From NCBI RefSeq assembly GCF_000801295.1, contig NZ_AP012978.1, positions 2,108,001 through 2,172,000 on the forward strand: a DNA stretch of 64,000 nucleotides. The letters run 5' to 3'. Under the pieces are notes generated by a model, which saw only the letters and a program-made list of their open reading frames with translations, was not told the DNA's origin and did no database searches. This stretch comes from an endosymbiont of unidentified scaly snail isolate Monju. GTDB taxonomy: Bacteria > Pseudomonadota > Gammaproteobacteria > Chromatiales > Chromatiaceae. Of the stretch, positions 1 through 8,884 are shown piece after piece; position 1 is the first letter of the stretch; each line of letters begins with the position of its first letter. Position numbers and translations under genes: made by a program.

Positions 1-254
1 GCTAGCTCGATCGAAACGATGCGCCCAAAATACGGTCGCATGGCAAAGACCATCTTTCCCCGGTAAGTGCCCGTCTCGACGAATACCGAAAGACCAAAAC
101 GCCTCCGCAACCGCAGCAACCGATGTTGCTTGACCTCGTGCAAGGGAGGCAGGGGACTGCCTGAAAGATGCCATTGTGCGCGCTTGATAACACGAAACAG
201 CGCATTGGCCGGCTTGAAAAGCGGGGACAACTTGAATCGAATCTTGAGGTTCAT
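1..254 (-). CDS. SAM-dependent methyltransferase-like protein, N-terminal part, cut by window edge
   Basis: An open frame starts at the ATG at 254 and runs off the left edge after 84 codons with no stop. The visible protein is basic at its N terminus. At about residues 60-84 it reads VFVETGTYRGKMV followed by IVSIEL. An acidic or small residue, then GTYxG, then a hydrophobic strand ending in an acidic residue is how class I methyltransferases begin their SAM-binding Rossmann fold. The substrate is unknown. The neighbouring glycan genes suggest a polysaccharide or sugar-nucleotide target. It is divergent from the glycosyltransferase at 442, with about 190 bp between them that must hold both promoters. 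The frame is certain; the family call rests on one motif. Confidence 0.6.
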   Translation of the reverse strand, partial: MNLKIRFKLSPLFKPANALFRVIKRAQWHLSGSPLPPLHEVKQHRLLRLRRRFGLSVFVETGTYRGKMVFAMRPYFGRIVSIEL

Positions 255-441
255 CTCGGCGACATACCAACACGAGGAATCGCGATTAGACCAGCTCTCC
301 CCACCTCGCACAAGACGACACAGGAAACCGATCCAGCATGCGCGACCTTGGACCGTGCCCCCGAAACGGCGCCTCTATCTTCAACATACGCAGACAGCCG
401 TATTTGTTACGATTCTTTTCTTCTCGGAAAAGAATGGATCC

Positions 442-1263
442 ATGCCCGTATCCCAACCCACAACCCCGCTTCCCCTCTCGGTCTTCGTCATCGCTCGCAA
501 CGAGGAACGCTGCATCGGCGCGGTGCTGGAGGCGGCGCGCGCGCTGAGCGACGACCTGGTGGTAATCGACTCGGGATCCACCGACCGCACCGTCGAGATT
601 GCCGAGACGGCCGGCGCGCGGGTGTTCCACCACGACTGGGCCGGCTACGGGCCACAAAAGCGCCTCGCCGAGGAGCAGTGCCGTCATGACTGGCTGCTCA
701 ATCTGGATGCCGACGAGGTGCTCACCCCCGAACTGATCGAGGAGATCCGCACCCTGTTCGCCAAAGGCGAGCCGCCGCTGCCCTTCTATCGCATCAAGGT
801 AACCACGGTCTATCCGGGCGACGAGAAACCGCGCTGGCTGGCCGAGCACAACGACGTGATCCGGCTCTACGACCGGCGGGTGGGACGCTTTCCCGACCAC
901 CCCACCTGGGATGCCATCACTCCCCCCAAAGGCGCGGGGGTCGGGCTGTTGAAGGCGCCGTGCTATCACTTCTCGTCCCCCGGCCTGCACCACTACGTGG
1001 ACAAGTTCAACCGCTACACCACCCTGCAGGCCAACACCCAGAAGCTCAAGCCCTACCCCGTGCTGGCGGCCCGCCTGCTGCTGGGCTTTCCGCTGGACTT
1101 CCTCAAGGCCTGGCTGCTCAAGCGCCACATCACCGGCGGACTGTACGGCTTTGTACTGGCCTTCAGTCACGCCTACTCGCGCTTTCTGCGCAACGCCAAG
1201 ATGCTGGAGAAACATCGCCTGCAACGGCGATCTGCCGACCGTCGCAAGGATTCCCCGCCATGA
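442..1263 (+). CDS. Family 2 glycosyltransferase (WaaE/KdtX-like)
   Basis: A cytoplasmic-face transferase of 273 aa that probably adds a sugar to lipopolysaccharide core or another surface glycan. The GT2 fold opens right after the start: SVFVIARNEE is the nucleotide-binding strand and DLVVIDSGSTDRT the second. LLNLDADEVL carries the DxD metal and UDP-sugar motif at about residues 88-93. A hydrophobic, basic C-terminal stretch fits membrane association. The ATG at 442 is chosen over an upstream extension because homology begins at once and the upstream peptide is low-complexity. The stop overlaps the ATG of the next gene (ATGA at 1260-1263), so the two are translationally coupled. The donor and acceptor sugars cannot be read from sequence. 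Confidence 0.85.
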   Translation: MPVSQPTTPLPLSVFVIARNEERCIGAVLEAARALSDDLVVIDSGSTDRTVEIAETAGARVFHHDWAGYGPQKRLAEEQCRHDWLLNLDADEVLTPELIEEIRTLFAKGEPPLPFYRIKVTTVYPGDEKPRWLAEHNDVIRLYDRRVGRFPDHPTWDAITPPKGAGVGLLKAPCYHFSSPGLHHYVDKFNRYTTLQANTQKLKPYPVLAARLLLGFPLDFLKAWLLKRHITGGLYGFVLAFSHAYSRFLRNAKMLEKHRLQRRSADRRKDSPP

Positions 1264-2016
1264 AGATCTACTGGAGCATCAAGAAACGCCTGTATCGGTT
1301 GCTGTACCCACGCTACCGACTGGTGCGCCGCCACGGCGCCCGCCTGCTGCTCGACAACCGCAACTGGATCGACACTCGCCTGCTGATCGGCCAGCCCTAC
1401 GAAGACGCGCAGATCGCCTCGACCATCGCCCTGATCCGCGAGCACGACATCGAGGCCTTTCTCGACGTAGGCGCCAACATCGGCCTCTACAGCGTATTTG
1501 TAGGGCTCGCCACGCCGGTCGATATCCATGCCTTCGAACCGGTAAGCCGCAACTAGCACCAGCTGTGCGGCAACCTGTTCATCAACGAACTGAGCGAACG
1601 CACGCTGGCCCACCCGCTCGCGCTCAGCGACCAGGCCGGCGAGGCCGAATTCCATATCGACCCGACCTCCACCGGCGTCTCACGGCTCGCCACCGACGAC
1701 GGCGGCCGCGACCCTTCAGTGTTCACACGGCGTGAGCGTATCCATCTGGCCCGGCTCGATGACCTGCTCGAGCTGGCAGGGACGGAGGCTGTTCATCAAG
1801 ATCGATGTCGAAGGCCACGAACTGCCCGCGCTGCGCGGCATGCAGCGGCTGCGGGCCAACAATCAGGTGATTCTGCAAGTGGAAGCCTTCGCTGGCGAAC
1901 CGGCCCGCGCTCTGGCCACCTTCATGGAAGAGATCGGCTACCGGCCGCTGGACAATCCGGGCGGTGCTTATCGCTTTGCCAACTTCCTTTTCAAGGACAT
2001 GGCTGACCACAGCTGA
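1260..2016 (+). pseudogene. FkbM-family methyltransferase, broken by a stop and a frameshift
   Basis: The N-terminal half (from ATG 1260) has the SAM-binding motif FLDVGANIGLYSVF and then HAFEPV. The frame hits TAG at 1554-1556, where a tyrosine codon would fit the family. It stays open and protein-like after that stop until about 1781-1789. There one extra base moves the frame, and the typical FkbM tail continues in the new frame with FIKIDVEGHELPALRG, ending at TGA 2014-2016. The repaired protein would be about 250 aa, normal for the family. FkbM enzymes O-methylate sugars or polyketides. Together with the overlapping glycosyltransferase, this one probably methylated a surface glycan. Two independent lesions argue for a real pseudogene, but sequence error is not excluded. 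Confidence 0.8.
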
Positions 2017-2148
2017 CGCCCCGACCATGCCCGGCAGTCAGCCCACTGCCCCAGTCGCCTTCCCTTCCCGGTCAGCCCCATGGCTGTCCGGGCAATGACA
2101 GTCTTCGGAAACGGCTGGTTCACTGGCCATTGCTTTTCCACCATCGGT

Positions 2149-3153
2149 TCACGCCTCCGCCCACTCGTAGTCCTCGCTCAACGACTGCTCGAAGCTGATC
2201 TCGGTGATGAACCGTGCGATGCGCTGCACGTTGTAGCTGCGGTGGGCGCGTTCGCGTCCGCGCCGGGCGATCTCGCGGGCCTCGGCGTCGTGAGCCTTGT
2301 AGTAGCGCAGCTTGTCGAGCAGATCGTCGAGGTCGCGGAAGTGCACCATCTCCTCGTCGCTGAACAGTTCGCGCAGACCCGGGGTCTCGTGGGTGAAAGT
2401 CAGCAGGCCGTTGCCGGTGAGCTGGCCGATGCGATCAGAAGAGTACCAGGGCATCTCGTTGCTGCGGCTGTAGTTGAGCCCCATGCGCGCCTGTGCGAGC
2501 GTGTCGAGATAACGCTGGCCGAACACCGAAGGTGCCCCCAGGCAACCGCAGTGCCGAAAGGCGATGCTCGCGCCTTCGGCTCTCGCCTTCAGTCCCTCGA
2601 GAAAGGCGCGGCGCGGGCCGTCCTTGTAGTCGTGACCGCAGTAGACCAGGTCCAGCGGCAGGTCCTCCTGCTCGTCGTTGCGCAGCACCTCGATGCTCGA
2701 ATCGACGGGATTGGGCAGGTAGTGCACTTTCGCCCCCAGCCTGCGCCAGGGGTCCATCCAGCTTCCGGCGGTGGTGCAGAAGAAGGCATCGACATGCGGC
2801 AGGCGCGCGCGCAGGTGACGATCCACCGCCTCGCCCCAGATCGGGTCCACGTTCCATTGTGCGATGCGCAGCCCCGGCGCCAGCCGGCGCGCCTCGTCGA
2901 ACAGCTCGGTGTGCCCCAGCAGCAGCAGGTGCGGACGCACATTGTCCACTGTCTCGAGCAGGGCGCGGTTGAGTGCCTTGCGTCCGAGTTTCTTGGAGCG
3001 CAGCAGGCTCTCCAGACGCGCCACGTCGCGGTCGGCGAAGTCGTAGACGAAATGCCCCTCGCGGATGAAGCCGTTGGAGAGCTTGCGCTCGACCGCGTAG
3101 TAGACGGCACCGTGGCGACGCAGGCTGAAGTTGCCGACGTGGACGATTCTCAC
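2149..3153 (-). CDS. CgeB-like glycosyltransferase
   Basis: A protein of 334 aa. The N-terminal half begins [18 protein letters not shown], a Rossmann strand typical of GT-B enzymes. The C-terminal part (about 215-325) resembles the glycosyl transferases group 1 domain of CgeB-type proteins, with a [20 protein letters not shown] segment and a terminal helix with [12 protein letters not shown]. It uses a GTG start at 3153 that overlaps the TGA of wecB (GTGA). A longer in-frame extension upstream is only the antisense-like shadow of wecB. It is last in the minus-strand glycan operon. The transferred sugar is unknown, but WecB immediately upstream suggests UDP-ManNAc or a derivative may be used nearby. 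Confidence 0.75.
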   Translation of the reverse strand: MRIVHVGNFSLRRHGAVYYAVERKLSNGFIREGHFVYDFADRDVARLESLLRSKKLGRKALNRALLETVDNVRPHLLLLGHTELFDEARRLAPGLRIAQWNVDPIWGEAVDRHLRARLPHVDAFFCTTAGSWMDPWRRLGAKVHYLPNPVDSSIEVLRNDEQEDLPLDLVYCGHDYKDGPRRAFLEGLKARAEGASIAFRHCGCLGAPSVFGQRYLDTLAQARMGLNYSRSNEMPWYSSDRIGQLTGNGLLTFTHETPGLRELFSDEEMVHFRDLDDLLDKLRYYKAHDAEAREIARRGRERAHRSYNVQRIARFITEISFEQSLSEDYEWAEA

Positions 3154-4250
3154 GACGCCCCCTCGCCATTCATGTCGCGATCCAGCACCTCGAGAATACG
3201 CCCGGCCGCCTGCCCATCGCCATAGGGATTGACCGCCTCGGCCATGCGCCGGTAGTGCGCCGCGTCGTTCAGCAGGCGCTCGCTCTCCTCGACGATGCGC
3301 ACGCTGTCGGTGCCGACCAGGCGCACGCCCGCGTCCAGTGCCTCGGTACGCTCGGTGGTATCGCGCATCACCAGCACCGGCTTGCCCAGCGAGGGGGCCT
3401 CTTCCTGCACCCCGCCCGAGTCGGTGAGTACGAACAGCGCCCGGTCCATCATCGCCACGAACTCGGGATAGGACAGCGGCGCGATCAGGCGCACGTTCGA
3501 CCGCCCGCCGAGCAGGCGGTGCACCGGCTCCTGTACCTGCGGATTGAGGTGCACCGGGTAGACGAAATCCAGCTCGGGATGAGCCTCGGCCAGTTCGCCG
3601 ATGGCACGACAGATCGACTCGAAGCCGGCGCCAAAGGACTCGCGGCGGTGGCCTGTGATCAGCACGAAGGGCCGGTCGAAACCCTCGGGCTCGTTCACCC
3701 GTTTGCGCGCCCACAGCAGGGCGTCTATCACGGTATTGCCGGTGACGTGGATCGCTGCGTCCGCCACGCCCTCGTCGAGCAATGCCTGGCGGTTGCGCTC
3801 GGTGGGCGCGAAATGCCAGCGCGCCAGCCGGGTAGTGAGCACCCGGTTCATCTCCTCGGGGAAGGGCGCATCGAAGTCGCCAGTGCGCAGGCCGGCCTCC
3901 ACGTGTCCGACCGGGATGCGCTCGTGAAAGGCGGCCAGCGCACCGCAGAAGGTGGTGGTGGTATCGCCCTGCACCAGCACCGCATCGGGCCGCTCCCGCG
4001 TCAGCACCGGACCCAGCGCCGCGAGCGCGCGCCCGGCCAGTTCGCTGAGCGACTGCCCCGGGCGCATCAGGTCAAGATCGATATCGGGGACGATGCCGAA
4101 GAAGGCGAGCACCGAATCGAGCATGTCGCGATGCTGGGCGGTGACGCAGACCAGCGGCTCCAGCCGCGGATGCGCACGCAGCGCCTGCACCAGCGGGGCC
4201 AGCTTGATCGCCTCGGGGCGGGTGCCGAAGATCAGCATCACCCGCTTCAT
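3150..4250 (-). CDS. wecB: UDP-N-acetylglucosamine 2-epimerase (non-hydrolysing)
   Basis: Converts UDP-GlcNAc to UDP-ManNAc in the cytoplasm for surface polysaccharide or enterobacterial-common-antigen-type glycans. At 366 aa it matches the usual length. Family signatures are all present: [12 protein letters not shown] at the start, [21 protein letters not shown], the GHRRE catalytic-region motif, and [12 protein letters not shown] near the C terminus. These include the aspartate, glutamates and histidine that the family uses at its active site. The ATG at 4250 is chosen because homology begins there, and ATGA overlaps the stop of the glycosyltransferase upstream. Its own stop overlaps the GTG of the next gene. 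Confidence 0.93.
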   Translation of the reverse strand: MKRVMLIFGTRPEAIKLAPLVQALRAHPRLEPLVCVTAQHRDMLDSVLAFFGIVPDIDLDLMRPGQSLSELAGRALAALGPVLTRERPDAVLVQGDTTTTFCGALAAFHERIPVGHVEAGLRTGDFDAPFPEEMNRVLTTRLARWHFAPTERNRQALLDEGVADAAIHVTGNTVIDALLWARKRVNEPEGFDRPFVLITGHRRESFGAGFESICRAIGELAEAHPELDFVYPVHLNPQVQEPVHRLLGGRSNVRLIAPLSYPEFVAMMDRALFVLTDSGGVQEEAPSLGKPVLVMRDTTERTEALDAGVRLVGTDSVRIVEESERLLNDAAHYRRMAEAVNPYGDGQAAGRILEVLDRDMNGEGAS

Positions 4251-5362
4251 GACCTGTCCCCCAGCACCTCGGCATAGGCCTCGACGGTGCGCCCGGCGAT
4301 GCGTTCCCAAGCGAAGTGTGCCTCGGCACGGGCACGGGCACGTTCGCCCATCGCCCGGCGGCGCGCGGGATCAGTGATCAGCTCGCGCAGCGCATCGGCC
4401 ATCGCCTGCGGATCGCCAGGCGGCACCAGCAGGCCGGTCTCACCCTCCTCGACCAGGTCGGGGATGCCACCGACCCGAGTGCCCACCAGCGGCAGGCCGC
4501 AGGCCATGGACTCCAGGCCAGTGATGCTGGTCGCCTCCTTGAACGACGGCAGCACCGAGAGATCGGCCGCACGATAGACATTGACCATCAGCCGGTTGGG
4601 CACGCTGCCCAGCAGGATGCTCTGGCGCTTGACACCGCCCTGTTCGAGTATTTGCTCGACACGCTCGCGCTCGGGGCCATCGCCCGCGAACACGAACCGC
4701 ACCGGCTCGCCACGCAGTCGTGTCGCCGCCTCGGCAAACACCACCACGCCGTTCTTCTCCACCAGGCGGCGCGCCAGCAACACCACCGTCTCGTCTGCCC
4801 CTACCGACCAGCCGGCGCGCAGATCGGAGGACCCGGGAGTGAAGGTCTGCACATCCACGCCGTTGGGGATGTAGCGCACCGGGCCTTCGTAGCCCGCGGC
4901 CCGGGTCGCCTCGCACAGCTCCTCGCTGGGCGCCAGTACCAGACCGACATGGGCCAGGCGACGACGGATCTTGGCCAGCTCGCGTCCGCCGCGCTCGATG
5001 CGTTGCAGGTAGCCCGAGGTATGGTTGGTGAACACCACCGGCAGGCCCAGCCCCCGGCTGGCGCGCAGCGGACGCATGCCGTGCACGTGCAGCAGGTCCT
5101 GCGGGTAACGCTTCAGCCAGCCCCGCAGCCAGCGGTTCAACAGCCAACCGTAGAAGGGTTCGGCGCGCGGCAGGCGCGGCCGCCACACCTGCATGCCCCG
5201 CCACTCGGCATGGAAGTCGCGCATGCCACCCAGCGGGCGCGTCACCACGTGCACCTCGTGGCCCAGGGCGACCAGGGCACGCCCCAGCTCCACCACGTGT
5301 GCCGCCACGCCGCCCACGTTGGGCGCGAAGTCGGCCGATACCAGGGCGATGCGCAGGCTCAT
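4247..5362 (-). CDS. Family 4 glycosyltransferase
   Basis: A retaining GT-B transferase of 371 aa. The N-terminal glycine-rich loop is [19 protein letters not shown] (about residues 12-31), which in this family covers the acceptor side. The C-terminal domain has the donor-binding ExxxxxxxE arrangement in [19 protein letters not shown], then [20 protein letters not shown]. These are strong GT4 hallmarks. There is no signal peptide, so it probably acts at the inner face of the membrane. Its start overlaps the stop of the phosphoethanolamine transferase and its stop overlaps wecB, each by ATGA. It therefore belongs to one co-translated surface-glycan operon. Sugar specificity is not evident. Confidence 0.9.
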   Translation of the reverse strand: MSLRIALVSADFAPNVGGVAAHVVELGRALVALGHEVHVVTRPLGGMRDFHAEWRGMQVWRPRLPRAEPFYGWLLNRWLRGWLKRYPQDLLHVHGMRPLRASRGLGLPVVFTNHTSGYLQRIERGGRELAKIRRRLAHVGLVLAPSEELCEATRAAGYEGPVRYIPNGVDVQTFTPGSSDLRAGWSVGADETVVLLARRLVEKNGVVVFAEAATRLRGEPVRFVFAGDGPERERVEQILEQGGVKRQSILLGSVPNRLMVNVYRAADLSVLPSFKEATSITGLESMACGLPLVGTRVGGIPDLVEEGETGLLVPPGDPQAMADALRELITDPARRRAMGERARARAEAHFAWERIAGRTVEAYAEVLGDRS

Positions 5363-7008
5363 GGCAGCACCACCTGCCAGTCGGCCAGCCGCCCCCGGCG
5401 GTCGAACTGCATGCGCATGTAACCGCTGGTTCCGGCGATATCCTTGCCGTTGGCGTAATAGACGCCCCCCTCGGCATTCGGGTCTTCCACCCGGTAGCCG
5501 AACAGGCCGGCCACGAAACGCCCCAGTTCGAAATGCGTGGGCCAGGGCAACGCCCGGGCGCGCTCCAGCACGCCGGAGTCCCCATTGATGGCGTACAGGA
5601 TAAAAGGCACCGTGGCTGTCTTCGGATGCAGCACCGAGTGCCCCCAGAGACGCTGGCCTTCGATCTCGTCGCCCAGCAGCTCGCCATGATCAGCGGTGAA
5701 GATCACATAGGTCGGCAGGGTGCTGCGCTGGCGCAACAACTCGAGAATGCGGTGATGCACCTCGTCGGAGAAACGGATGGAATTGTCGTAGCTGTTGATG
5801 CGGAACTGGTCGAGATCCGCCCTGTCTTCGGGATAGAACCGGTATTCGTCCGTGTGATAGCGCTCGTAGGGCGAATGCGAACCGCGCTCGTGCAGGACCA
5901 CGAAATTGGGACGGGTGAAGTCCACCTGCTCGAGCAGATCGAGCAACACCTCGTCCTTGCGGCGCTCGATCTCGTCCAGGTGATCCTCGCGGGATTCAAA
6001 ATAGTCCACCGCCCCGCCATCGGCATAGGTCACCAGGTTGGAATTCTGCGTGGACAGCCACCAGGTCCGCAGGCCGCGCGACTTCGCCAACTTGAACAGG
6101 TTGGCGTCGCCCCGGTACATCACCTGGACGTTTTCGGGCTCGCGCTTGAAATTGAAGAAGGTCGGTACCGCCACCTTGGTGGACACGCCACCGGAGTAGA
6201 TCCGGGTGAAATAGAAACCGGGCTCCCCCTTCAGCGCGGTGAAATGCGGCGTGGTATCACGTTCGTACCCGAACAGCCCCATGTGATCGGGATTGAGACT
6301 CTCGCCCATCACCAGCACCACGTTGGCCGGCAACACGGACTGGGTCGGCGCCACTCGGTAGGGCGCAAACGCCTGCCGCCGGTGCTCCCCGGCGAAACGC
6401 CTCGGCAGTTCCTTGCCCAGGAACCAGCCGACGGCGTAGAGCGTGTTCTTTACCGTGTAATGCCGCGGATTGGGATAGAAGGCCTGTGAACCCGTACTGT
6501 GCCAGGCCTTGACCGGCAGGATGCCGCCGAGCAGCAGCACCAGCAGCAGGGTGCTCGCGGGGATGCGCTGCCGCAGGGAAGAGAGACGCCCCGCCAGCCA
6601 CCCCATGAACGCATAGCTGCCCAGCACCATCAGGGTCGGGGCAATCAGGGCCGGCCAGATACCGGCCAGCGACAGAGCGACTTCTTCCAGCTCACTGCCC
6701 AGCAGGCTCACTTCCTGCGGCGAGATGAAGGTGCCGAAGTACACGAAGTGATACAACTGCGGCAACTGCAACAGGGCGAAGAAGACCAGCAGCACCCGGT
6801 AGGGCCGGAGCGTACGCGCACTCAAGGCCAGGAAAGCCGCCAGGAACACCGCGGCAACGATCTTGGGCGAGGGCTGCACCTGCCAGGTAGGGTACAACAG
6901 GCCGAACAGATGGTCGGGCAGCAGCACCGCCACTACCGTCAACGCGGACAGCAACAACTGCCCGAGCAAACGGACAGGCATGGAGAGACGGTCGGGGGCA
7001 AAGCTCAT
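5359..7008 (-). CDS. Lipid A/LPS phosphoethanolamine transferase-like sulfatase-fold enzyme
   Basis: A 549-aa inner-membrane enzyme. Four or five hydrophobic helices occupy about residues 10-175, followed by a periplasmic alkaline-phosphatase/sulfatase-fold domain. Metal-site motifs are visible: VLVMGESLNPDHMG with the first metal glutamate, SGGVSTKVAVPTF where the nucleophilic threonine sits in EptA-type enzymes, and FTADHGELLGDE followed by WGHS near the end. Relatives move phosphoethanolamine from phosphatidylethanolamine to lipid A, core sugars or osmoregulated glucans, changing surface charge and polymyxin sensitivity. Which acceptor applies here is unknown. It is translationally coupled to the glycosyltransferase downstream (ATGA). 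Confidence 0.85.
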   Translation of the reverse strand: MSFAPDRLSMPVRLLGQLLLSALTVVAVLLPDHLFGLLYPTWQVQPSPKIVAAVFLAAFLALSARTLRPYRVLLVFFALLQLPQLYHFVYFGTFISPQEVSLLGSELEEVALSLAGIWPALIAPTLMVLGSYAFMGWLAGRLSSLRQRIPASTLLLVLLLGGILPVKAWHSTGSQAFYPNPRHYTVKNTLYAVGWFLGKELPRRFAGEHRRQAFAPYRVAPTQSVLPANVVLVMGESLNPDHMGLFGYERDTTPHFTALKGEPGFYFTRIYSGGVSTKVAVPTFFNFKREPENVQVMYRGDANLFKLAKSRGLRTWWLSTQNSNLVTYADGGAVDYFESREDHLDEIERRKDEVLLDLLEQVDFTRPNFVVLHERGSHSPYERYHTDEYRFYPEDRADLDQFRINSYDNSIRFSDEVHHRILELLRQRSTLPTYVIFTADHGELLGDEIEGQRLWGHSVLHPKTATVPFILYAINGDSGVLERARALPWPTHFELGRFVAGLFGYRVEDPNAEGGVYYANGKDIAGTSGYMRMQFDRRGRLADWQVVLP

Positions 7009-7087
7009 GAAACGCGGTCGTGGCCGGAAGGAATCTGCAAAGGGAGCATTCTAACCCCAAAGCCCAGCCTGGGGGCGGGAGAGGGAG

Positions 7088-7222
7088 CCACAAAGAACGC
7101 AAAGGACACGAAGGCAGTCAAGGCCCGAATTCAACCAAATAACCGCAACACCGTCCTGTGGCGTCCTGCCACTGTGATCCATCCCAGAAAAATCTTTGTG
7201 TGCTTTGTGCCCTTTGTGGTTT
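7088..7222. repeat. CACAAAG-type inverted-repeat element
   Basis: The left arm (7088-7114) reads CCACAAAGAACGCAAAGGAC and onward. The right arm (7194-7222) is close to its reverse complement, GTGCTTTGTGCCCTTTGTGG. About 80 bp of unrelated sequence lies between them. The right arm abuts the TAA stop of the upstream-coded ArnT-like gene. Related arms occur at 16660-16685 and 16826-16849. The layout resembles a small non-autonomous element or a REP-like repeat. No transposase is in the window. Confidence 0.7.
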
Positions 7223-8654
7223 ACCCCCTACCACGGCGCTTCCTGGCCCCCCAGGCGATGCCATATTCCGCCATGCCGTTGCGTGCCACCACCCGGCCGC
7301 TCTCACCGGGCAGTGCCTCGGGCGGCAGGCGGCCACCCCGCAGCCAATGCCCTCCTGCCGGCGGCTCGCCGACGATCACGTTCTTCCCCGTGTACAGCCG
7401 AAGGTGCGCGCCGAGAAAGACATCGCCCACACGGAGCTCCGGGGCATCGAGCACCGACCGCGGCACCTGTCGCAGGGCGGCGGTCACCGGCCAGGTCACC
7501 CGGGAAGGCTTGTGGCCAATGTGCGGCGTGGCCAGCAATTGCCACAATCGCGCCACGATCACCAGCACCAGGAGGATGACAGTGGTCCACTGCAGGACCG
7601 GCCAGGCACGACGCCGGGGCTCGGCGCGGTGCGCATGCAACAGCCACCAGAAGGGGACCAGCAGCAGGAAAGGATGCAGCCAGCGCACCTTGAGATGTTC
7701 CAGGCTCACGAGCAACGCCGCCGCCAGCACCAGCACGGCCACCCCCAGATGGAAACGGTCGAGCAGCCGCACGGTCGTCGCCCCGGGCTCGGCCCGCCGC
7801 CCCCAGCGCCAGATCCCCAGGTAGATCAGCCACAAGGGGGCCAGGAAGCCGAGCGCCCCGCGCAGCCACTCGACGAGCAGCCCCGGGTCGCCCTGCAACA
7901 GGCCGCCGGGGTGATAACGGGTCTCGCCCTGCAGGCGCTCGGCCACCGGGGTCTCGGGCCAGAACAGGGCGGCCAGTGCCGGCGCCATCACCAGCAATGC
8001 CGCAGCCAGCGACCAGAGCATGGGCCAGCGCAACACCCGGGCACGGGCCTCGCGCAGACTGAGTGCGGCGGCCAGCATGGGCAACACGAAGCCCGCATAG
8101 CTGTACTTGGCCATCATGCCCAGTCCTACCGCGAGACCAAGGTACAGGTAGTATTGCTGGCGCGCATCGCGTAACAGCAGCACGATGGCGTGCAGGCTCA
8201 TCACCAGCGCCAGGGTGAGCAGGGTCGTGTGGGTGGAACCCTGGTGCAGCTTCCAGGCCAGCTCGCCGATCAACAGCCAGGCGGTGGCCGAGGCAACGAT
8301 CCAGCGTGGCTCATCGAACAACAGGCGACTGAGGCGATACCAGAGCCAGAAAGTCAGGCCGATCACGACATAGCGAATCAGGTACAGGATCCACAACTGC
8401 GGCCCGGTGAAGTGGAACACCGCCCAGAGCAGCCAGGTATAGAAAGGGGGCTGGAAGTTACCGTAGTCCAGTCGCAATACCTGCGACTGGATCAGTTGCT
8501 CGGCGTCGTCCAGTTGCAGGGTGTCGCTGAGCAGCAGGCGCAGACCCATGTGCAGGGCCAGGTAGATCAGCAGGAAGGACAACCAGTGGCGCGGCTCGGC
8601 CAGCCGGCACCACAGGCGATCGAGTGCTCGTGTCGGATCGGTGGAAATAGCCAA
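7221..8654 (-). CDS. ArnT/PMT-like family 39 glycosyltransferase
   Basis: A 477-aa polytopic inner-membrane protein with about ten hydrophobic helices. The first periplasmic loop has SDTLQLDDAEQLIQSQ; acidic residues in this loop are the catalytic and metal centre of lipid-phosphate-sugar-dependent GT39 enzymes. It is followed by NFQPPFYTWLLWAVF, which matches the Q/P-rich loop of the ArnT group. Such enzymes transfer a sugar from an undecaprenyl or dolichyl phosphate carrier to lipid A or proteins on the periplasmic side. The phosphoethanolamine transferase downstream supports a lipid A or LPS role. The last codons run into a dispersed repeat, which may have replaced the original C terminus. 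Confidence 0.8.
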   Translation of the reverse strand: MAISTDPTRALDRLWCRLAEPRHWLSFLLIYLALHMGLRLLLSDTLQLDDAEQLIQSQVLRLDYGNFQPPFYTWLLWAVFHFTGPQLWILYLIRYVVIGLTFWLWYRLSRLLFDEPRWIVASATAWLLIGELAWKLHQGSTHTTLLTLALVMSLHAIVLLLRDARQQYYLYLGLAVGLGMMAKYSYAGFVLPMLAAALSLREARARVLRWPMLWSLAAALLVMAPALAALFWPETPVAERLQGETRYHPGGLLQGDPGLLVEWLRGALGFLAPLWLIYLGIWRWGRRAEPGATTVRLLDRFHLGVAVLVLAAALLVSLEHLKVRWLHPFLLLVPFWWLLHAHRAEPRRRAWPVLQWTTVILLVLVIVARLWQLLATPHIGHKPSRVTWPVTAALRQVPRSVLDAPELRVGDVFLGAHLRLYTGKNVIVGEPPAGGHWLRGGRLPPEALPGESGRVVARNGMAEYGIAWGARKRRGRG

Positions 8655-8685
8655 GGCCCCGTGCCGGCGACGACCGGGCCGGGAT

Positions 8686-8874
8686 TCAATCGACCAGCTG
8701 GTAACGCGCCCCGCAGTAGGGGCAGACGACCTCGCCGGTCTTCTCGATGGGCAGGAACACCCGTGGGTGCATGCTCCACAGCTCCTCGCCGGAGCGCGGG
8801 CAACTCAGCGGCAACTCGCCGCGTTTCACCTGGATGATGCTCTGCACTTTTTCCTTCTTCGCCGTCTGGGTCAT
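8686..8874 (-). CDS. Small zinc-finger protein (zf-CHCC family)
   Basis: A 62-aa protein with a single zinc site formed by CPRSGEELWSMHPRVF and VVCPYCGARYQLVD. The C...H...CxxC spacing is that of the zf-CHCC family, related to the NDUFS6 accessory subunit of mitochondrial complex I. The ATG at 8874 is used because the family begins there; upstream codons overlap ilvE. It lies 10 bp downstream of ilvE on the same strand, an arrangement common in proteobacteria. Its function in bacteria is not established. Confidence 0.85.
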   Translation of the reverse strand: MTQTAKKEKVQSIIQVKRGELPLSCPRSGEELWSMHPRVFLPIEKTGEVVCPYCGARYQLVD

Positions 8875-8884
8875 GGGTCGCCTC

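Noticed and set aside
67-441. N-terminal extension of the family 2 glycosyltransferase from 67
   Set aside because: Overlaps the divergent methyltransferase gene and has no GT2 sequence; the domain begins right after the ATG at 442.
2149-3714. Long version of the CgeB-like protein starting at 3714
   Set aside because: The extra 187 codons overlap wecB in another frame and look like shadow peptide; the GTG at 3153 overlapping the wecB stop is the natural start.
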